Of a stretch of DNA of 64,000 nucleotides, positions 35,003 to 45,900 are shown one piece after another. The position numbers and the translations under genes are program-made. Each line of letters begins with the position of its first letter. Within the stretch, counting starts at the first letter, position 1. Below the pieces are notes generated by a model. It had not been told where the DNA came from and did not search any database. It worked only from the letters and a program-made list of their open reading frames with translations. Source of the stretch: JAGOUU01 sp964609155 (GTDB lineage: Bacteria; Pseudomonadota; Gammaproteobacteria; JAGOUU01); assembly GCA_964609155.1 (NCBI GenBank), contig CAZSRF010000005.1, positions 9,696-73,695 of the forward strand, written 5' to 3'.

Positions 35003-36859
35003 ATGAACAGAGATGCTCTCAGATACTTTTCAAATTACTTCATCTACTCTGAAGATCGTTACATAGCCTGGCTATTACTTTTAGGCTCCATATTAACCAT
35101 TATTGCCACAGTAGCCCTAACCGTTGCCTTCACTTGGTGGAGCGCCGCATTCATGCAGATCTTAATCGCTAAGAATTTACCTTTATTAATTCAAAATATT
35201 AAAGTATTTTTACTGCTCGTTGGAGCCACTGTCGCAGTTGAGAGCCTATACAGCTACTTTACCCAAACCATAATTGCCAGATGGCGAGATTGGTTTACTA
35301 CAAAATTTTTTGATAGATATCTTTTTGAGCAAAAGAACTATTTAGAGTTGTCTCGCAAACAGACTTTAATTAAAAATCCTGGTCAAAGAATTCAAGAAGA
35401 CATACACTCTTTTGTAAAAAAAACTATCGAGTTTAGTCTTGGATTATTTAGCTCTTTACTAAATCTAGGTGCGTTTATAAGCTCTTTATGGATTCTGGGG
35501 GGTACTTTAACCTTTGTAGCTTTTGGGACTACTATTATTATCCCAGGTTATTTAGTTTGGGTATCTTTAGGCGTCGCTGTTGTATCCAGCGCTGTAACAC
35601 GTATCGTTGGCTATGGATTAGGTGACTTACATAGCAAGCAAGCTGGTTTAGAAGCTGATTTTAGAAAAAGCATTGAGATTGTTGAAGAGGAAGCTGAAAA
35701 CATTGCTCTTGAGCATAGCGAAAAATATTATAAAAAATCTGCTTCTAGTAAATTCCAATCCATCATTCAAAATTCTTATAAAATAATCACAAAAAATACC
35801 CTTGTTTTAACCTTTCAAAATATTTTTGGCTACATCCCCACTGTTTTACCTTGGATTACAGCGGGACCATTATACTTTGCGGGCAAGATAGGAATTGAGC
35901 AGTTTGCACAAATTGGCTCATCTTTTAGTGAAGTGAATAATGCGCTGTCCTGGTTTGTTAACACTTATATTTCTTTATCGCAATATAGAGCCAATTTAAC
36001 TCGTATTGTTGAATTAGAAAAGGCTCTAAACAATACTACCAGCAAATCTGAACAAAAAGCTATAAAAATTAGCCCAACCGCCGAGCATAAGATTGTAATA
36101 CAAAATTTAGATATTACCTCTCCCATTGATTCTAAGTTAATTATACATAATTTATCTTTTACTTTTACTGCAGGTGAAAGTATTTTAATTAAAGGTAATT
36201 CAGGTCTTGGAAAAAGTACTTTAATCAAAGCTATTGCTGCTATTTGGCCCTATGGTAAAGGAGAGATTTCAACGCCTGCTGGACAAAACATACAGTTTCT
36301 ACCACAAAAGCCAGTACTACCAGCGTCTGAAACTTTAAAAGCAATTTTATCTTATCCCGATGACGTAACTACATATACCGAACAAGAATATGAAGCAGTA
36401 CTAAGAGATGTAAATCTTAGTCAATTCATTAAAGATTTATCTGTAGTAAAAGAATGGCGTAAACAATTATCTCTAGGAGAGCAGCAACGAATTTCTTTTG
36501 CAAGAGCATTATTGAAAAAACCAAGTTGGTTATTCCTAGATGAAGCGACAGCTTCACTCGACGTGACTAATGAAGAATACTTATATTCTTTATTACGCAC
36601 AAAATTGCCCAAAACAACAATTATTAGTATTGCTCATCGTGATGTTAGCCGGTTTCATGACAGCATCATAACCCTTAGCAAAAGCGAGACAGGGCAAACA
36701 CAAATAACCAAATCAACACCCACATCTGCAATCACAAGTGTATTAAAAACCGTTTTACATTCAGCAGCAGTGACAACTGATTCAGATGATACTCAAGCAG
36801 AAATGATGGTCCCACTAACCTGGCCTATAGATACAATGCAAGCACACTATACATGCTAA
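35003..36859 (+). CDS. ABC transporter, fused permease-ATPase (SbmA/BacA/YddA-related)
   Basis: The 618-residue protein has an N-terminal membrane domain of about six helices containing RWRDWFTTKFFDRYL and NPGQRIQEDI. These are signatures of the ABC_membrane_2 group (YddA, peroxisomal ABCD, BacA-like). The ATPase follows with Walker A GNSGLGKST at 398-406, signature LSLGEQQR near 489 and LFLDEATASLD near 512. Q/E positions are intact. Members move peptides or acyl-CoA-like compounds. A Ser/Thr-rich tail closes the protein. Confidence 0.9.
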   Translation: MNRDALRYFSNYFIYSEDRYIAWLLLLGSILTIIATVALTVAFTWWSAAFMQILIAKNLPLLIQNIKVFLLLVGATVAVESLYSYFTQTIIARWRDWFTTKFFDRYLFEQKNYLELSRKQTLIKNPGQRIQEDIHSFVKKTIEFSLGLFSSLLNLGAFISSLWILGGTLTFVAFGTTIIIPGYLVWVSLGVAVVSSAVTRIVGYGLGDLHSKQAGLEADFRKSIEIVEEEAENIALEHSEKYYKKSASSKFQSIIQNSYKIITKNTLVLTFQNIFGYIPTVLPWITAGPLYFAGKIGIEQFAQIGSSFSEVNNALSWFVNTYISLSQYRANLTRIVELEKALNNTTSKSEQKAIKISPTAEHKIVIQNLDITSPIDSKLIIHNLSFTFTAGESILIKGNSGLGKSTLIKAIAAIWPYGKGEISTPAGQNIQFLPQKPVLPASETLKAILSYPDDVTTYTEQEYEAVLRDVNLSQFIKDLSVVKEWRKQLSLGEQQRISFARALLKKPSWLFLDEATASLDVTNEEYLYSLLRTKLPKTTIISIAHRDVSRFHDSIITLSKSETGQTQITKSTPTSAITSVLKTVLHSAAVTTDSDDTQAEMMVPLTWPIDTMQAHYTC

Positions 36860-36996
36860 GTGCTTTAATGGTGGTTTCATACAGCAACTTTATAAAAAAA
36901 TAAACACACTTCCAAACCAAATAATATTTTATTTGCAATAAGTCGTCTATACGCTATTATATTGCTAGATGTAACTACTTGCTATGACAATTGCAT

Positions 36997-37758
36997 ATGA
37001 CAACTGATAATAAAATCAATTTAATTATAAATGGCGCCAGAGGCCGTATGGGACAAGAAGCGGTGGCAGCCGTAGCAAACGAACCTAGCCTAAAGTTAGT
37101 TGCCGCTTTAGATAAAAATGATGATCTGGGTGTATCCATAAGAGTCTTTAAAGCTGATGTTGTTTTAGATTTTACTAATGCTGAAAGTGTCTTTGAAAAC
37201 ACTAAAATTATTATTACTAATAAAGCATGCCCGGTTATTGGCAGCTCAGGTTTATTACCAGAGCAGATTTCTGAATTAGAGCTACTTGCAAAACAAAACA
37301 ACGTTAGCGGAATTATAGTACCTAACTTCTCGCTAGGTGCTGTCTTAATGATGAAATTCTCAGCATTAGCCGCTAAATATTATAGCCAAATAGAAATAGT
37401 GGAACGCCATCATCCTAACAAGCTAGATGCTCCATCTGGAACTGCTATCCGAACAGCAGAGCTAATCTCAGCGCAACTAAACCCTAAGAGTATCCATAAT
37501 CATATATCTAAAGAAACTATCCCTCATGCGCTAGGAGCTAACCACAAAAACATCCCCATTCATTCTTTAAGATTAAATGGTTCCTGTGCTCATCAATCAG
37601 TTTATTTTGGTGGCAATGATGAGACTTTAACTATAACTCATGATAGCATGCACCGCCGCTCTTTTATGCCTGGTGTGGTGCTAGCCTGCAAAAAAGTTAA
37701 AACCCTTAATGGCCTACATATTGGACTTGAGAGCCTTATGGATCTTAGTGGAACTTAA
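36997..37758 (+). CDS. dapB: 4-hydroxy-tetrahydrodipicolinate reductase
   Basis: The 253-residue enzyme carries out the second committed step of lysine and diaminopimelate synthesis. It has the NAD(P) motif NGARGRMGQE near the start and the active-site block ERHHPNKLDAPSGTA near 143-157. I choose ATG 36997; a TTG two codons earlier is in frame. It stands alone, apart from other dap genes. Confidence 0.97.
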   Translation: MTTDNKINLIINGARGRMGQEAVAAVANEPSLKLVAALDKNDDLGVSIRVFKADVVLDFTNAESVFENTKIIITNKACPVIGSSGLLPEQISELELLAKQNNVSGIIVPNFSLGAVLMMKFSALAAKYYSQIEIVERHHPNKLDAPSGTAIRTAELISAQLNPKSIHNHISKETIPHALGANHKNIPIHSLRLNGSCAHQSVYFGGNDETLTITHDSMHRRSFMPGVVLACKKVKTLNGLHIGLESLMDLSGT

Positions 37759-38020
37759 TCCAACTTTAATCCAACTTAGCGATCCCTAGATACTCTAATA
37801 AATTTTTACTACTGTTCCAATTATGCATTAATTCCTATTCAGAATAATTTTCTTAGATTTTTTGAGTACTTTGAACGTTTTTATAACGTTTTTAGTTTAC
37901 AAACTATATGCTTCATGGTATTATCCGTTATTCATGGCTATGCTGTACAATATATATCCACCTATTTCTTCCAGCATAGATTGTAATAAAATACAGTAAC
38001 TACTATTAGGAGTTTATTAT

Positions 38021-38311
38021 ATGAAGTCTAAGTCTCTAGTACAGTCTTGGTTAGAAGTTGAACTTAATATTAATGGCAAAACGCTAACACAAGCATTAGC
38101 TGCTCTAAATGGCAAAATGGAAAGCAGCCACACTCATTCTCGTGTTAACGAATGGAAAGAGAACCGCAATGGCCGTGGCGAACGCTTACCACGTGATTTA
38201 CGCATGCATATGGCAAAACTTGTCATGAAAGATGTTTTAAAGTCAGCCGGTATTGATGCAGATAAATTATCTAAAAAAACCTTAAATAAATTGGCTGAAC
38301 AATTAAGCTAA
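38021..38311 (+). CDS. Small basic protein, putative DNA-binding regulator
   Basis: The 96-residue product has AGGAG 9 bases upstream of the ATG, so translation is likely. TLTQALAALNGK followed by SRVNEWKENRNGR and LPRDLRMHMAKLVM resembles a Cro/YdaS-type helix-turn-helix, in which SRVxEWxxGxR is the recognition helix. No close family is certain. The 260-bp leader has a perfect CTATGCTG/CAGCATAG pair (37938-37945, 37972-37979) and a doubled AACGTTTTT, either of which could be a regulatory site. Confidence 0.65.
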   Translation: MKSKSLVQSWLEVELNINGKTLTQALAALNGKMESSHTHSRVNEWKENRNGRGERLPRDLRMHMAKLVMKDVLKSAGIDADKLSKKTLNKLAEQLS

Positions 38312-38321
38312 TAGTTTTTTT

Positions 38322-38353
38322 AAGACTCTGAATCGTCACTGATTTGGAGTCTT
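38322..38353. terminator. Hairpin after the small regulator gene
   Basis: AAGACTC at 38322-38328 pairs exactly with GAGTCTT at 38347-38353, between two convergent genes. A T-run lies on its left, so it does not follow the hairpin on the plus strand. It may act as a weak shared terminator. Confidence 0.4.
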
Positions 38354-38372
38354 ATATGCCACTAATTGCTTA

Positions 38373-39917
38373 TCAACTACTTTGTATTTGCTCATACTCT
38401 TTTTTAATAATATCGTCAAACTTGATGGTATTAAACATATTAACCCATTCATCAACCACAGCTAAATTCACATGATCATTATTAACTAGCTCACCATTTA
38501 ATTGATATAACCCCAAGGACATAATAACATCCTCTAATAAATTTCTAGCGTCTACAAAAGATTTTATTTTTTCAAGCTCGCTATTCATTGATGCAATTTT
38601 ATCTTTAATCACCTCTTGCTCACTATTCATCCCTGTTGATAATAAATTTAAATTATGTTTATAAATCGCTGTCGTATATGTACTTTCTTTTTCTGCAAGA
38701 TTATAGTCATATTGTCGCATTTTATAGTTGTATAGCAAAACTCTTATTTCTCCAAGAACAACTGCACTTGAAGCAAGATAGGTTAATTCTTGCGCTTTAA
38801 TTTGTGTCTCAACCGTATCAATAGCAGGCTCAATTGCAGCAAGTTGCAATAAATTCCAGGCTAAATGAACATTATCTGACCACCAATTTTGGAATTTTAA
38901 AAACTTATCACTATCGTAATTATATCCCATACTAAAACCAAATGATGGTAATTTTTCAAGCACCACAGCAATCTTTTGCCTCTTTACCTCCTTAGTTTTA
39001 TAAGATGCTTCAGTAATTTCCGGTCTATTAAAAAGTGCTACTACATCGAGACTTGCTAAGTTACTATTTACTACTGGGAGTTTACTTAAATATTTATCTA
39101 ACGGCTTTAAAACAACCATATTGGAATCAATTTGATTCGTAGAATTAAAATTAATTAAATTTAATAATTTGTCTCTTGATTGATTAAAATAAACAAGATG
39201 CTCTCTTGTTACTTTATAAAGATCTAATAAAATTTTTCTGTTTGCTAATAATTTATCTCTTTCACCGATCTCTTGCTCTATTGCCGCATCTGTTAGTTTT
39301 AAAGAATCACTGATAGATTGCTCTACATCACGAATCTGCTTATTTATCTCTTGTGCGTAGTAAGCTAATGCATAATTTTTCACTACATCATTGATTACTT
39401 TCATTGCTATCTTTTTACGTTGTTCGGTCGCTGCTAAGTATCTATCACTTGCCTGCTTTGCTTTTATATAACTTAAACCAAAATCTAATACACTCCAATT
39501 AAATAAAATAGTACCCGTTTTAATAGTATGCGGTATAAGACTTTGACCAGCCCCTGTTGAAGTATTAATTAAGTTTTTAATATAATCTTTATTTCTATGA
39601 TCATAGGCTGTATTAACATCTATTTTAGGATAAAGATCTAGTTTAGCTAAATCATATTGTTTATAAGCCAAAGCAGCTTGCATCTTATTTAGTCGATATT
39701 CTAAGTTATTCTCAATAGCAAGGACAATTGCTTGCCTTAGATCTACACTAATAATGTTCTGATCTTTGTATTCTAGATTATCTAATGATTTATATACTTG
39801 GTTTCTTTTTTCTAAGCTACTTAATACTTCTGGCTGGACAGAACATGAGCTAGTTAAAAACGTAGCTATCGAAGTAAATATAAGCAAGATCCCTATGCGT
39901 CTATTAGATTTCATCAT
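38373..39917 (-). CDS. TolC-family outer-membrane efflux lipoprotein
   Basis: The 514-residue protein begins with a lipoprotein signal and a lipobox TSSC at Cys25. The mature part is almost all long helices in two similar halves (AYYAQEINKQIRDVEQSISDSLKL and a later KESTYTTAIYKHNLNLL), the layout of TolC/OprM channels. No matching inner-membrane pump or adaptor genes adjoin it. Compared with TolC it has unusually many substitutions in the beta-barrel parts. The ATG at codon 2 is an alternative start. Confidence 0.8.
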   Translation of the reverse strand: MMKSNRRIGILLIFTSIATFLTSSCSVQPEVLSSLEKRNQVYKSLDNLEYKDQNIISVDLRQAIVLAIENNLEYRLNKMQAALAYKQYDLAKLDLYPKIDVNTAYDHRNKDYIKNLINTSTGAGQSLIPHTIKTGTILFNWSVLDFGLSYIKAKQASDRYLAATEQRKKIAMKVINDVVKNYALAYYAQEINKQIRDVEQSISDSLKLTDAAIEQEIGERDKLLANRKILLDLYKVTREHLVYFNQSRDKLLNLINFNSTNQIDSNMVVLKPLDKYLSKLPVVNSNLASLDVVALFNRPEITEASYKTKEVKRQKIAVVLEKLPSFGFSMGYNYDSDKFLKFQNWWSDNVHLAWNLLQLAAIEPAIDTVETQIKAQELTYLASSAVVLGEIRVLLYNYKMRQYDYNLAEKESTYTTAIYKHNLNLLSTGMNSEQEVIKDKIASMNSELEKIKSFVDARNLLEDVIMSLGLYQLNGELVNNDHVNLAVVDEWVNMFNTIKFDDIIKKEYEQIQSS

Positions 39918-40012
39918 TTTTCTTAATTATTATTAATAATTATTATTTTTATAATTATGATATATTAAGTTTAGCCAAGTTAACTAAGAACTCCACTGTT
40001 CGGCGAACTAAT

Positions 40013-40669
40013 ATGCGTAAAAGTTTAGACATGCCTGAGAAGCAAACACGAATTTTATTTGCTGGTCCTGTAGGTAATATAGAATTATTAATCTCACCAA
40101 CTACTCCAGGTGATATAATAGCTATCATTTGCCATCCACACCCACTTTTTCAGGGAACGATGGATAATAAAGTTGTTTACACAGCTCACAAGGCACTCAC
40201 AGGTTTAGGATACACGACAATCCGCTTTAATTTCAGAGGCGTTGGCTTGACTCAAGGCAAACACAATCACGGCATTGGTGAAACAGATGATCTATTAGCC
40301 ATCATAGGTTGGATAAAAAACCAGAGAGCTAATGCCAAAATTATTTTAGCCGGCTTTTCATTTGGGGCCTATATTGCATTAAAAGCTAGTAAAAAAACAG
40401 AATGTGCCTGTTTAATTTCTATTGCTCCTGCGGTCCACCACCAAGATTATAAGCTATATCTACCTTTAGATATACCATGGTTGGTGATACAAGGCACAGC
40501 TGATGAGATTGTACCAGCAAATTTAGTTTTTGAGCTTATAGAAAATTTTAGTAATCCTTCGCTAACTACTCTTATTAAATTTCCCGATACTGGTCACTTT
40601 TTCCATGGGAATTTACCTCAGCTAAAGGATGCTATCACAAGTTATTTCTTAAAGATATTAAATAAGTGA
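40013..40669 (+). CDS. Alpha/beta hydrolase
   Basis: The 218-residue protein has the serine-hydrolase elbow GFSFGAY with Ser116, Asp164 in GTADEIVP and His195 in DTGHFFHG, a complete triad. HPHPLFQGTMDNKVV near 41-55 and RFNFRGVG at 71-78 place it with small bacterial hydrolases of the CocE/dienelactone-like type of unknown substrate. ATG at codon 7 is a possible alternative start. Confidence 0.9.
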   Translation: MRKSLDMPEKQTRILFAGPVGNIELLISPTTPGDIIAIICHPHPLFQGTMDNKVVYTAHKALTGLGYTTIRFNFRGVGLTQGKHNHGIGETDDLLAIIGWIKNQRANAKIILAGFSFGAYIALKASKKTECACLISIAPAVHHQDYKLYLPLDIPWLVIQGTADEIVPANLVFELIENFSNPSLTTLIKFPDTGHFFHGNLPQLKDAITSYFLKILNK

Positions 40670-40760
40670 CTTACCTAGTTGTTTAATTTCTTTTTTATTC
40701 AAAATTTTAATGACATGTGGTAGGATGTAATAAGACTATTTATAGCTGAGCTGGAGCTTT

Positions 40761-41411
40761 ATGATTTCGTTTTTTATTATTTTATTGATTACTATCCCTA
40801 TCTCTTGGTTTGTGGGGTGGCAAACTAGAGCATGGTTAGGAATACCTTCAGAACTTGAAAAAAGCTTGGCAGCAGATCTAGAAGAAGCAAAAAACCAATT
40901 AAAAAAATATCAGGTTGACGTCAACCACCATTTTGAAAAAACAGCCCACCTTTTTAATCAGATTTTAATGCAATCAAAAAATCTTCACGATTACCTTTTA
41001 AGTAGCTCCAAGGAACTTTGTTTTCCTGAATCAGTGATTAGCAGCATGAAAATAGCCAACAGCGACCCTGAAAGCTGGCATGAGTTAATTGTAAAAAACA
41101 ATGCTCACAAAATTGATCCAACCAATACCGAATTTATGGATCATAATTGGCACCCAACGTATTTTGAAGCTAGAGATGCTAAATATGATTTTGGAGATTT
41201 TAAAGAAAAGCTTAATCTTAACTTAAAACCGCTGTCTAACAACAAAACAGACAATTTAGATCCCACTGATAACACTGATAGCATTGTAGATAACATGGCT
41301 TTTGATGGTCCTATTAACAACTTTGAACCCAAAGATTTAACCAAAGAGACTAGCACTCCTCCAAGTTTACCCAAAACAACAGAACTTGAACGACTTGAAG
41401 AGAAAGTTTAA
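40761..41411 (+). CDS. zapG: Z-ring associated protein ZapG (YhcB, DUF1043)
   Basis: The 216-residue protein has one N-terminal membrane helix (about 2-20) followed by WQTRAWLGIPSELEKSLAADLEEAK and a coiled coil with VDVNHHFEKTAHLFNQI. This is the conserved core of YhcB/ZapG, an inner-membrane protein linking division and envelope growth. The tail is Asp/Asn/Thr-rich and longer than in E. coli. It lies just before degQ, the same order as yhcB-degQ in enterobacteria, which supports the call. Confidence 0.9.
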   Translation: MISFFIILLITIPISWFVGWQTRAWLGIPSELEKSLAADLEEAKNQLKKYQVDVNHHFEKTAHLFNQILMQSKNLHDYLLSSSKELCFPESVISSMKIANSDPESWHELIVKNNAHKIDPTNTEFMDHNWHPTYFEARDAKYDFGDFKEKLNLNLKPLSNNKTDNLDPTDNTDSIVDNMAFDGPINNFEPKDLTKETSTPPSLPKTTELERLEEKV

Positions 41412-41451
41412 CCTGTTAAATTAAATAGCATAACCATAAAGTAGAAAAACT

Positions 41452-42810
41452 ATGATTAAAATTACATCTCTAAAATTTTTCAGCTTATTGGCTTTATCTA
41501 TTCTATTTATCAATATTAGCGCATTGCCTTTAAACATTGAAGATAAGCGTAGCCTATCTCCTATGCTAAAAAGAACCATGCCCTCAGTAGTTAATATCAA
41601 AATTTTTAATAAACAAAAATTTACCAAACTTCTCCAAGAACAAGAAAACAACCCCAACTATAAAGGCCCTAGAGTTCCTGAAAATGGCATGATTGGCATG
41701 GGCTCGGGTGTTATTATTAATTCTAAAGAAGGTATTATCGTTACTAATAATCATGTTATTGCTGATGCAGAAAATATTATTGTGACGCTGCATGATGGTC
41801 GCAAAGCTAATGCTACGTTGATTGGTACAGATCCTGATTCTGATTTAGCAGCTATTAAAATTGCAGCAGAAGGATTATCAGCATTACACCTTGCTGATTC
41901 AGAAAAAACAGATATTGGTGACTTTGTTGTGGCTATTGGTAGCCCATTTGGGTTAAATCAAACTGTAACATCAGGTATCATTAGCGGCAAAGGTCGCATG
42001 ATTGGTCTTGAAGGCTATGAAGATTTTATTCAAACTGATGCATCTATTAATCCTGGTAACTCTGGTGGTGCTTTAATAAACTTAAAAGGTGAACTAATTG
42101 GAATCAACACTGCTATACTAGCCCCTGACGGGGGAAGTATCGGCATTGGTTTTGCTATCCCATCCAATATGGCGAATGTTATCGTAGAACAGTTATTACA
42201 ATTTGGTAAAGTCAGGCGTGGTTTATTAGGTGTTATCGCACAAACTTTAACACCAGAGCTCGCTACTGCTTTTGGGAATGCTAAGCAAAAAGGTGCCTTA
42301 ATAGATACTATTGCACGCGACTCTATTGCATATAGCAGTGAACTTAAAGTAGGCGATATTATTGATGAAATAAACGATCGCAAAATCAATACAGCTGCAG
42401 ATTTGCGCAATACTATAGGCCTCATCCCCATTAATCAAAGTATTAAAGTCCATATCGTGCGCAATGGCGATCCACGAACATTCTCAATAAAGCTACTAGA
42501 TCCAAAAGAAATGAAAACACGTGCGCAAAAGATATACCCAGCACTAGCTGGAGTCTATATAGATTCTGTTAGCAATGTTAATATACCACATATGGGGGCT
42601 ATTAATGGGCTACAGTTATTAGATGTTGTAGTAGATAGCCCGGCATGGCAGCAAGGTTTAAGGCCAAGTGATATTATTATATCTGCCAATAATAAAAAAA
42701 CTAATGAACTAACAGACCTTGAAAAAGCTATTTATGACAAAAATAAGCCACTGTTGCTACAAATAGCTAGGAATAATGCTAGTTTTTTTATGGCAATTAA
42801 GTCCACATAA
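41452..42810 (+). CDS. degQ: Periplasmic serine protease DegQ/DegP family
   Basis: The 452-residue protein has a signal peptide (cleavage near SALP). The trypsin-like triad is His101 in TNNHVI, Asp131 in DSDLAA and Ser204 in GNSGGAL, followed by two PDZ domains (about 250-345 and 360-450). It degrades or chaperones misfolded envelope proteins. Length and the zapG neighbour favour DegQ over DegP. The N-terminal Q-loop is short. Confidence 0.95.
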   Translation: MIKITSLKFFSLLALSILFINISALPLNIEDKRSLSPMLKRTMPSVVNIKIFNKQKFTKLLQEQENNPNYKGPRVPENGMIGMGSGVIINSKEGIIVTNNHVIADAENIIVTLHDGRKANATLIGTDPDSDLAAIKIAAEGLSALHLADSEKTDIGDFVVAIGSPFGLNQTVTSGIISGKGRMIGLEGYEDFIQTDASINPGNSGGALINLKGELIGINTAILAPDGGSIGIGFAIPSNMANVIVEQLLQFGKVRRGLLGVIAQTLTPELATAFGNAKQKGALIDTIARDSIAYSSELKVGDIIDEINDRKINTAADLRNTIGLIPINQSIKVHIVRNGDPRTFSIKLLDPKEMKTRAQKIYPALAGVYIDSVSNVNIPHMGAINGLQLLDVVVDSPAWQQGLRPSDIIISANNKKTNELTDLEKAIYDKNKPLLLQIARNNASFFMAIKST

Positions 42811-42840
42811 TCCTCTAACCTCTTGTAAAACAAAGAGCTC

Positions 42841-42869
42841 TTAGAGCCTGTTCAAAATCTTAAATCAAT
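42841..42869 (+). repeat. 29-bp dispersed repeat, copy B
   Basis: Identical over 29 bp to the minus strand of 8996-9024. Here it is solitary, 30 bp after degQ. Its AGAGCC also pairs with GGCTCT near 42885-42890, so in this place it may help terminate degQ transcription. It may be a solo insertion-sequence end. Confidence 0.8.
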
Positions 42870-42977
42870 AGGCTACCACTTGCGGGCTCTATTTAACTCC
42901 ATTTTAAATCTGGTTAACTAACAACAAACTTGCTCCGTGTGCTATACTTGCAGGAAAAGGCAGTGGGAGTTCAATCC

Positions 42978-45900
42978 ATGTCAAGCATCTTTGAGGATTT
43001 ATATACCGGTAGCGCCGGTCTCCACTTTACAAGTGTCCCTTCTGGCGAAATTGATATCCCCAGACTTATACAGGGCAATCACGATTTCTGGATAGCCTAT
43101 GATGAGACAGCGTCAAGAAAGCCAAAAAAAATCATTTTTGCAGATTGGTCGCATTCAATGTGGAGTAACGAATTTAAACAGGAAGCTCAAAAATTATTTA
43201 ATGAATTACACCGCTTAGGTTTTGAGTTTTACGAATCCACATCGTCAGGACTTAAGAAAAAAAGCTTTGATGTAGCAAATCCTGATGCATACACATGGTT
43301 TGTAGAGCCTTTTATTAGGATGGAGGCACTAGAAGGCCACCTTACAGATTTATCTTTATCCAGAGATGATGTTTTTTTTCTAGACTATCATAGTTTACGA
43401 AGATTACTAGGTAAAAAACATCACGATTGTATTGATATTTCATTAATTCCTGACCAACATCCTACTACAGAGCATTTTTCCTTTCCTATATCTGAAATCT
43501 TAAAAGCAACTTCCACAGATAAAATGATTTGCACAGAGTTATCTTCGCGGACATTACACTTAATAGATTTATTTAAAATAAGAGCAGAAAATATTTATAT
43601 AAAAACATTATCTTTGGAAACGTATACTACCTATTTTTCTAGATTTCAAACCTTAGATGTCAGCAATGTTAAAATTGTTGAGTTTGATATTATATCTCTA
43701 GAGACACTATCACCTGAGATATTAGGTAAAATCAAAGCGATGCTAGTAAGTGACACTCTTTCAGAAATTAACATAACCTCCAAACTCAACTTCACAGAAC
43801 TTATGGAGCTCCTAGGAACTTTAGATTACTCAAAAATAAAATCTATCCACCTGTGTGATGAAAAAATAAATGCTGCTCAACTAAAAACATTAGCTGGTAA
43901 GATCCCATCTCTTGAAAGACTATCTTTCATGTACGAACTATCACCTGATATTTTCACAGATGGATCTCTTATATCTAGTTTATTAGGTAAGCCGCTGAAG
44001 CTAGATATGGGTGATTACACTATATCTGACCAAAGTCACTGTATTGATTTGTCGCCATTTATTGTTGAAACCTTAATAATTAGCCCTGCTGGAAAAGATG
44101 CATTAACAGTAGAAATTCCAACTACATGTAAACGGTTACAATTTGAATCAGTTTCACCTGAAAGCACAGTAAGTTTTATGGGCAAAATCCCTAACGAGAT
44201 TTGGATTGTTATCAAACCTAATACCCCGTATGAAAAAATACTTACTTGGCTACCAAACGTTACAGATTATAAGAAACTACATCTCCTAGTGCTACATGAG
44301 TCTACCGGCTCAACATCAACGCCAATACCACTAGGCCGGATATTAAATCATTTTTCAAATATTGAAGATCTGGAGATTAGATCTGACATTGATTGTCCAT
44401 TTGATATTTCAAGCATACCACTTTTGCCTCAACTAAGAACTTTAAGTATTTCAGGAAGATCGCTACAACACGTTCTCTCACATACCTTACCATGTACCCC
44501 AAATTTAAAAGAACTTCATCTTCAAAATCTCCATATTAGAGATTCATTACCTGTTTTAGCTCATTTATATGCGTTATCAACAATTCATTCAACTGTTCCA
44601 AAAATAGCTGAATTCGCTCCCAATTTAAAGATGTTGTCACTATTAAGAGTTTTCTCCCCTCAACCCCTGCCAGCAATAGAATGGTTAAGCACACACCAAA
44701 TGGATGCAGCAATCGATACAGAACTAATGCGACAACTAGTTAGCCTAAGGTATTTTCAACCAAGTACACTTATTACAGCATCTAGGGAAGGCTTACTCAT
44801 TATGCCTCCAAATGGTGTCACTAGAGGAACCAGCACCTCTCCCTTACCATCAGCCCCCCTCCCGGGTACACCACCAAAGCTTCATGCTCTTGATAGTGAT
44901 ACTGAAGCAAAGGACGCAACTTTCAGAGCAACACAATACTTCGAATCACTAACTACGGGAATCGCTTCTCCCCATGTAAGCACGTATCGACTTGAAATAT
45001 ATGACACAATTGATGTAAGCGGAATGTACCCCTCCTATCAAAGTACTTCTGAAATTACATTAGATGCAGCATCGCCATCATTTGTTTTTCTGACAAGCGT
45101 ACAAGACTTTACAGCCACTACAACGCCTAGTGTTAATACATTTCACGGGAAAGCTGAGTTAACAATTAAGGAAGAATGGCAGGCCCTACCATCATTATCG
45201 CCGCAAGAAAAGATAACACAACTAAAAATATTTGGCATATCAAGCGACGATGAGTTTCAAAAGAAATTTGAAATTAAGTATTCTTCAAAAAATAATTTAT
45301 ATTATATTAGATCACGCACTTCAGCTCCTCATAAAGTAACCGTCGAATATCGCATCGAAGTACCCACTAAGAGCATCTCTCTTCCTCATGACATCACAGA
45401 AACAGTCGCAGCATACCGTTCGTATACATCTGGAAAATTAGAACTTACTGATGGGGCAAAGGCTCAAGAAAGATTAGAGGCTATACGAACCCAAAAAAAA
45501 GGAGCCTGCCGCCATAGAGCGGTAGCTTTTGTAGAAGAAATTAATCGACGTGGCACATATAAAGCAAGATTAATTTTAAATATCTGCCATGCTTATGTAG
45601 AAATATTTTATAATGGTCACTGGCATCCTGTTGATTTAGGAGGATATCCCGCGAACATTATAATTGCAAACTCAATACCAGGCTTAGATAGAGCTTTCAA
45701 AACATGGGAAGTTGCTCCCAAAACCGAATATAGTTCTACATTAAAATATGCTCAAGATTTATTTCAAAAAGAAGGTAGAAATCTTTTAATTGATGCTGAT
45801 ACAATAAACGGACAATTAACCACTGTATTATTACTTGATTACGCTAAACGAACTAGTAGACCAGTATTTTATGTTGATTCTCCTAGTGACTTACGATGCA

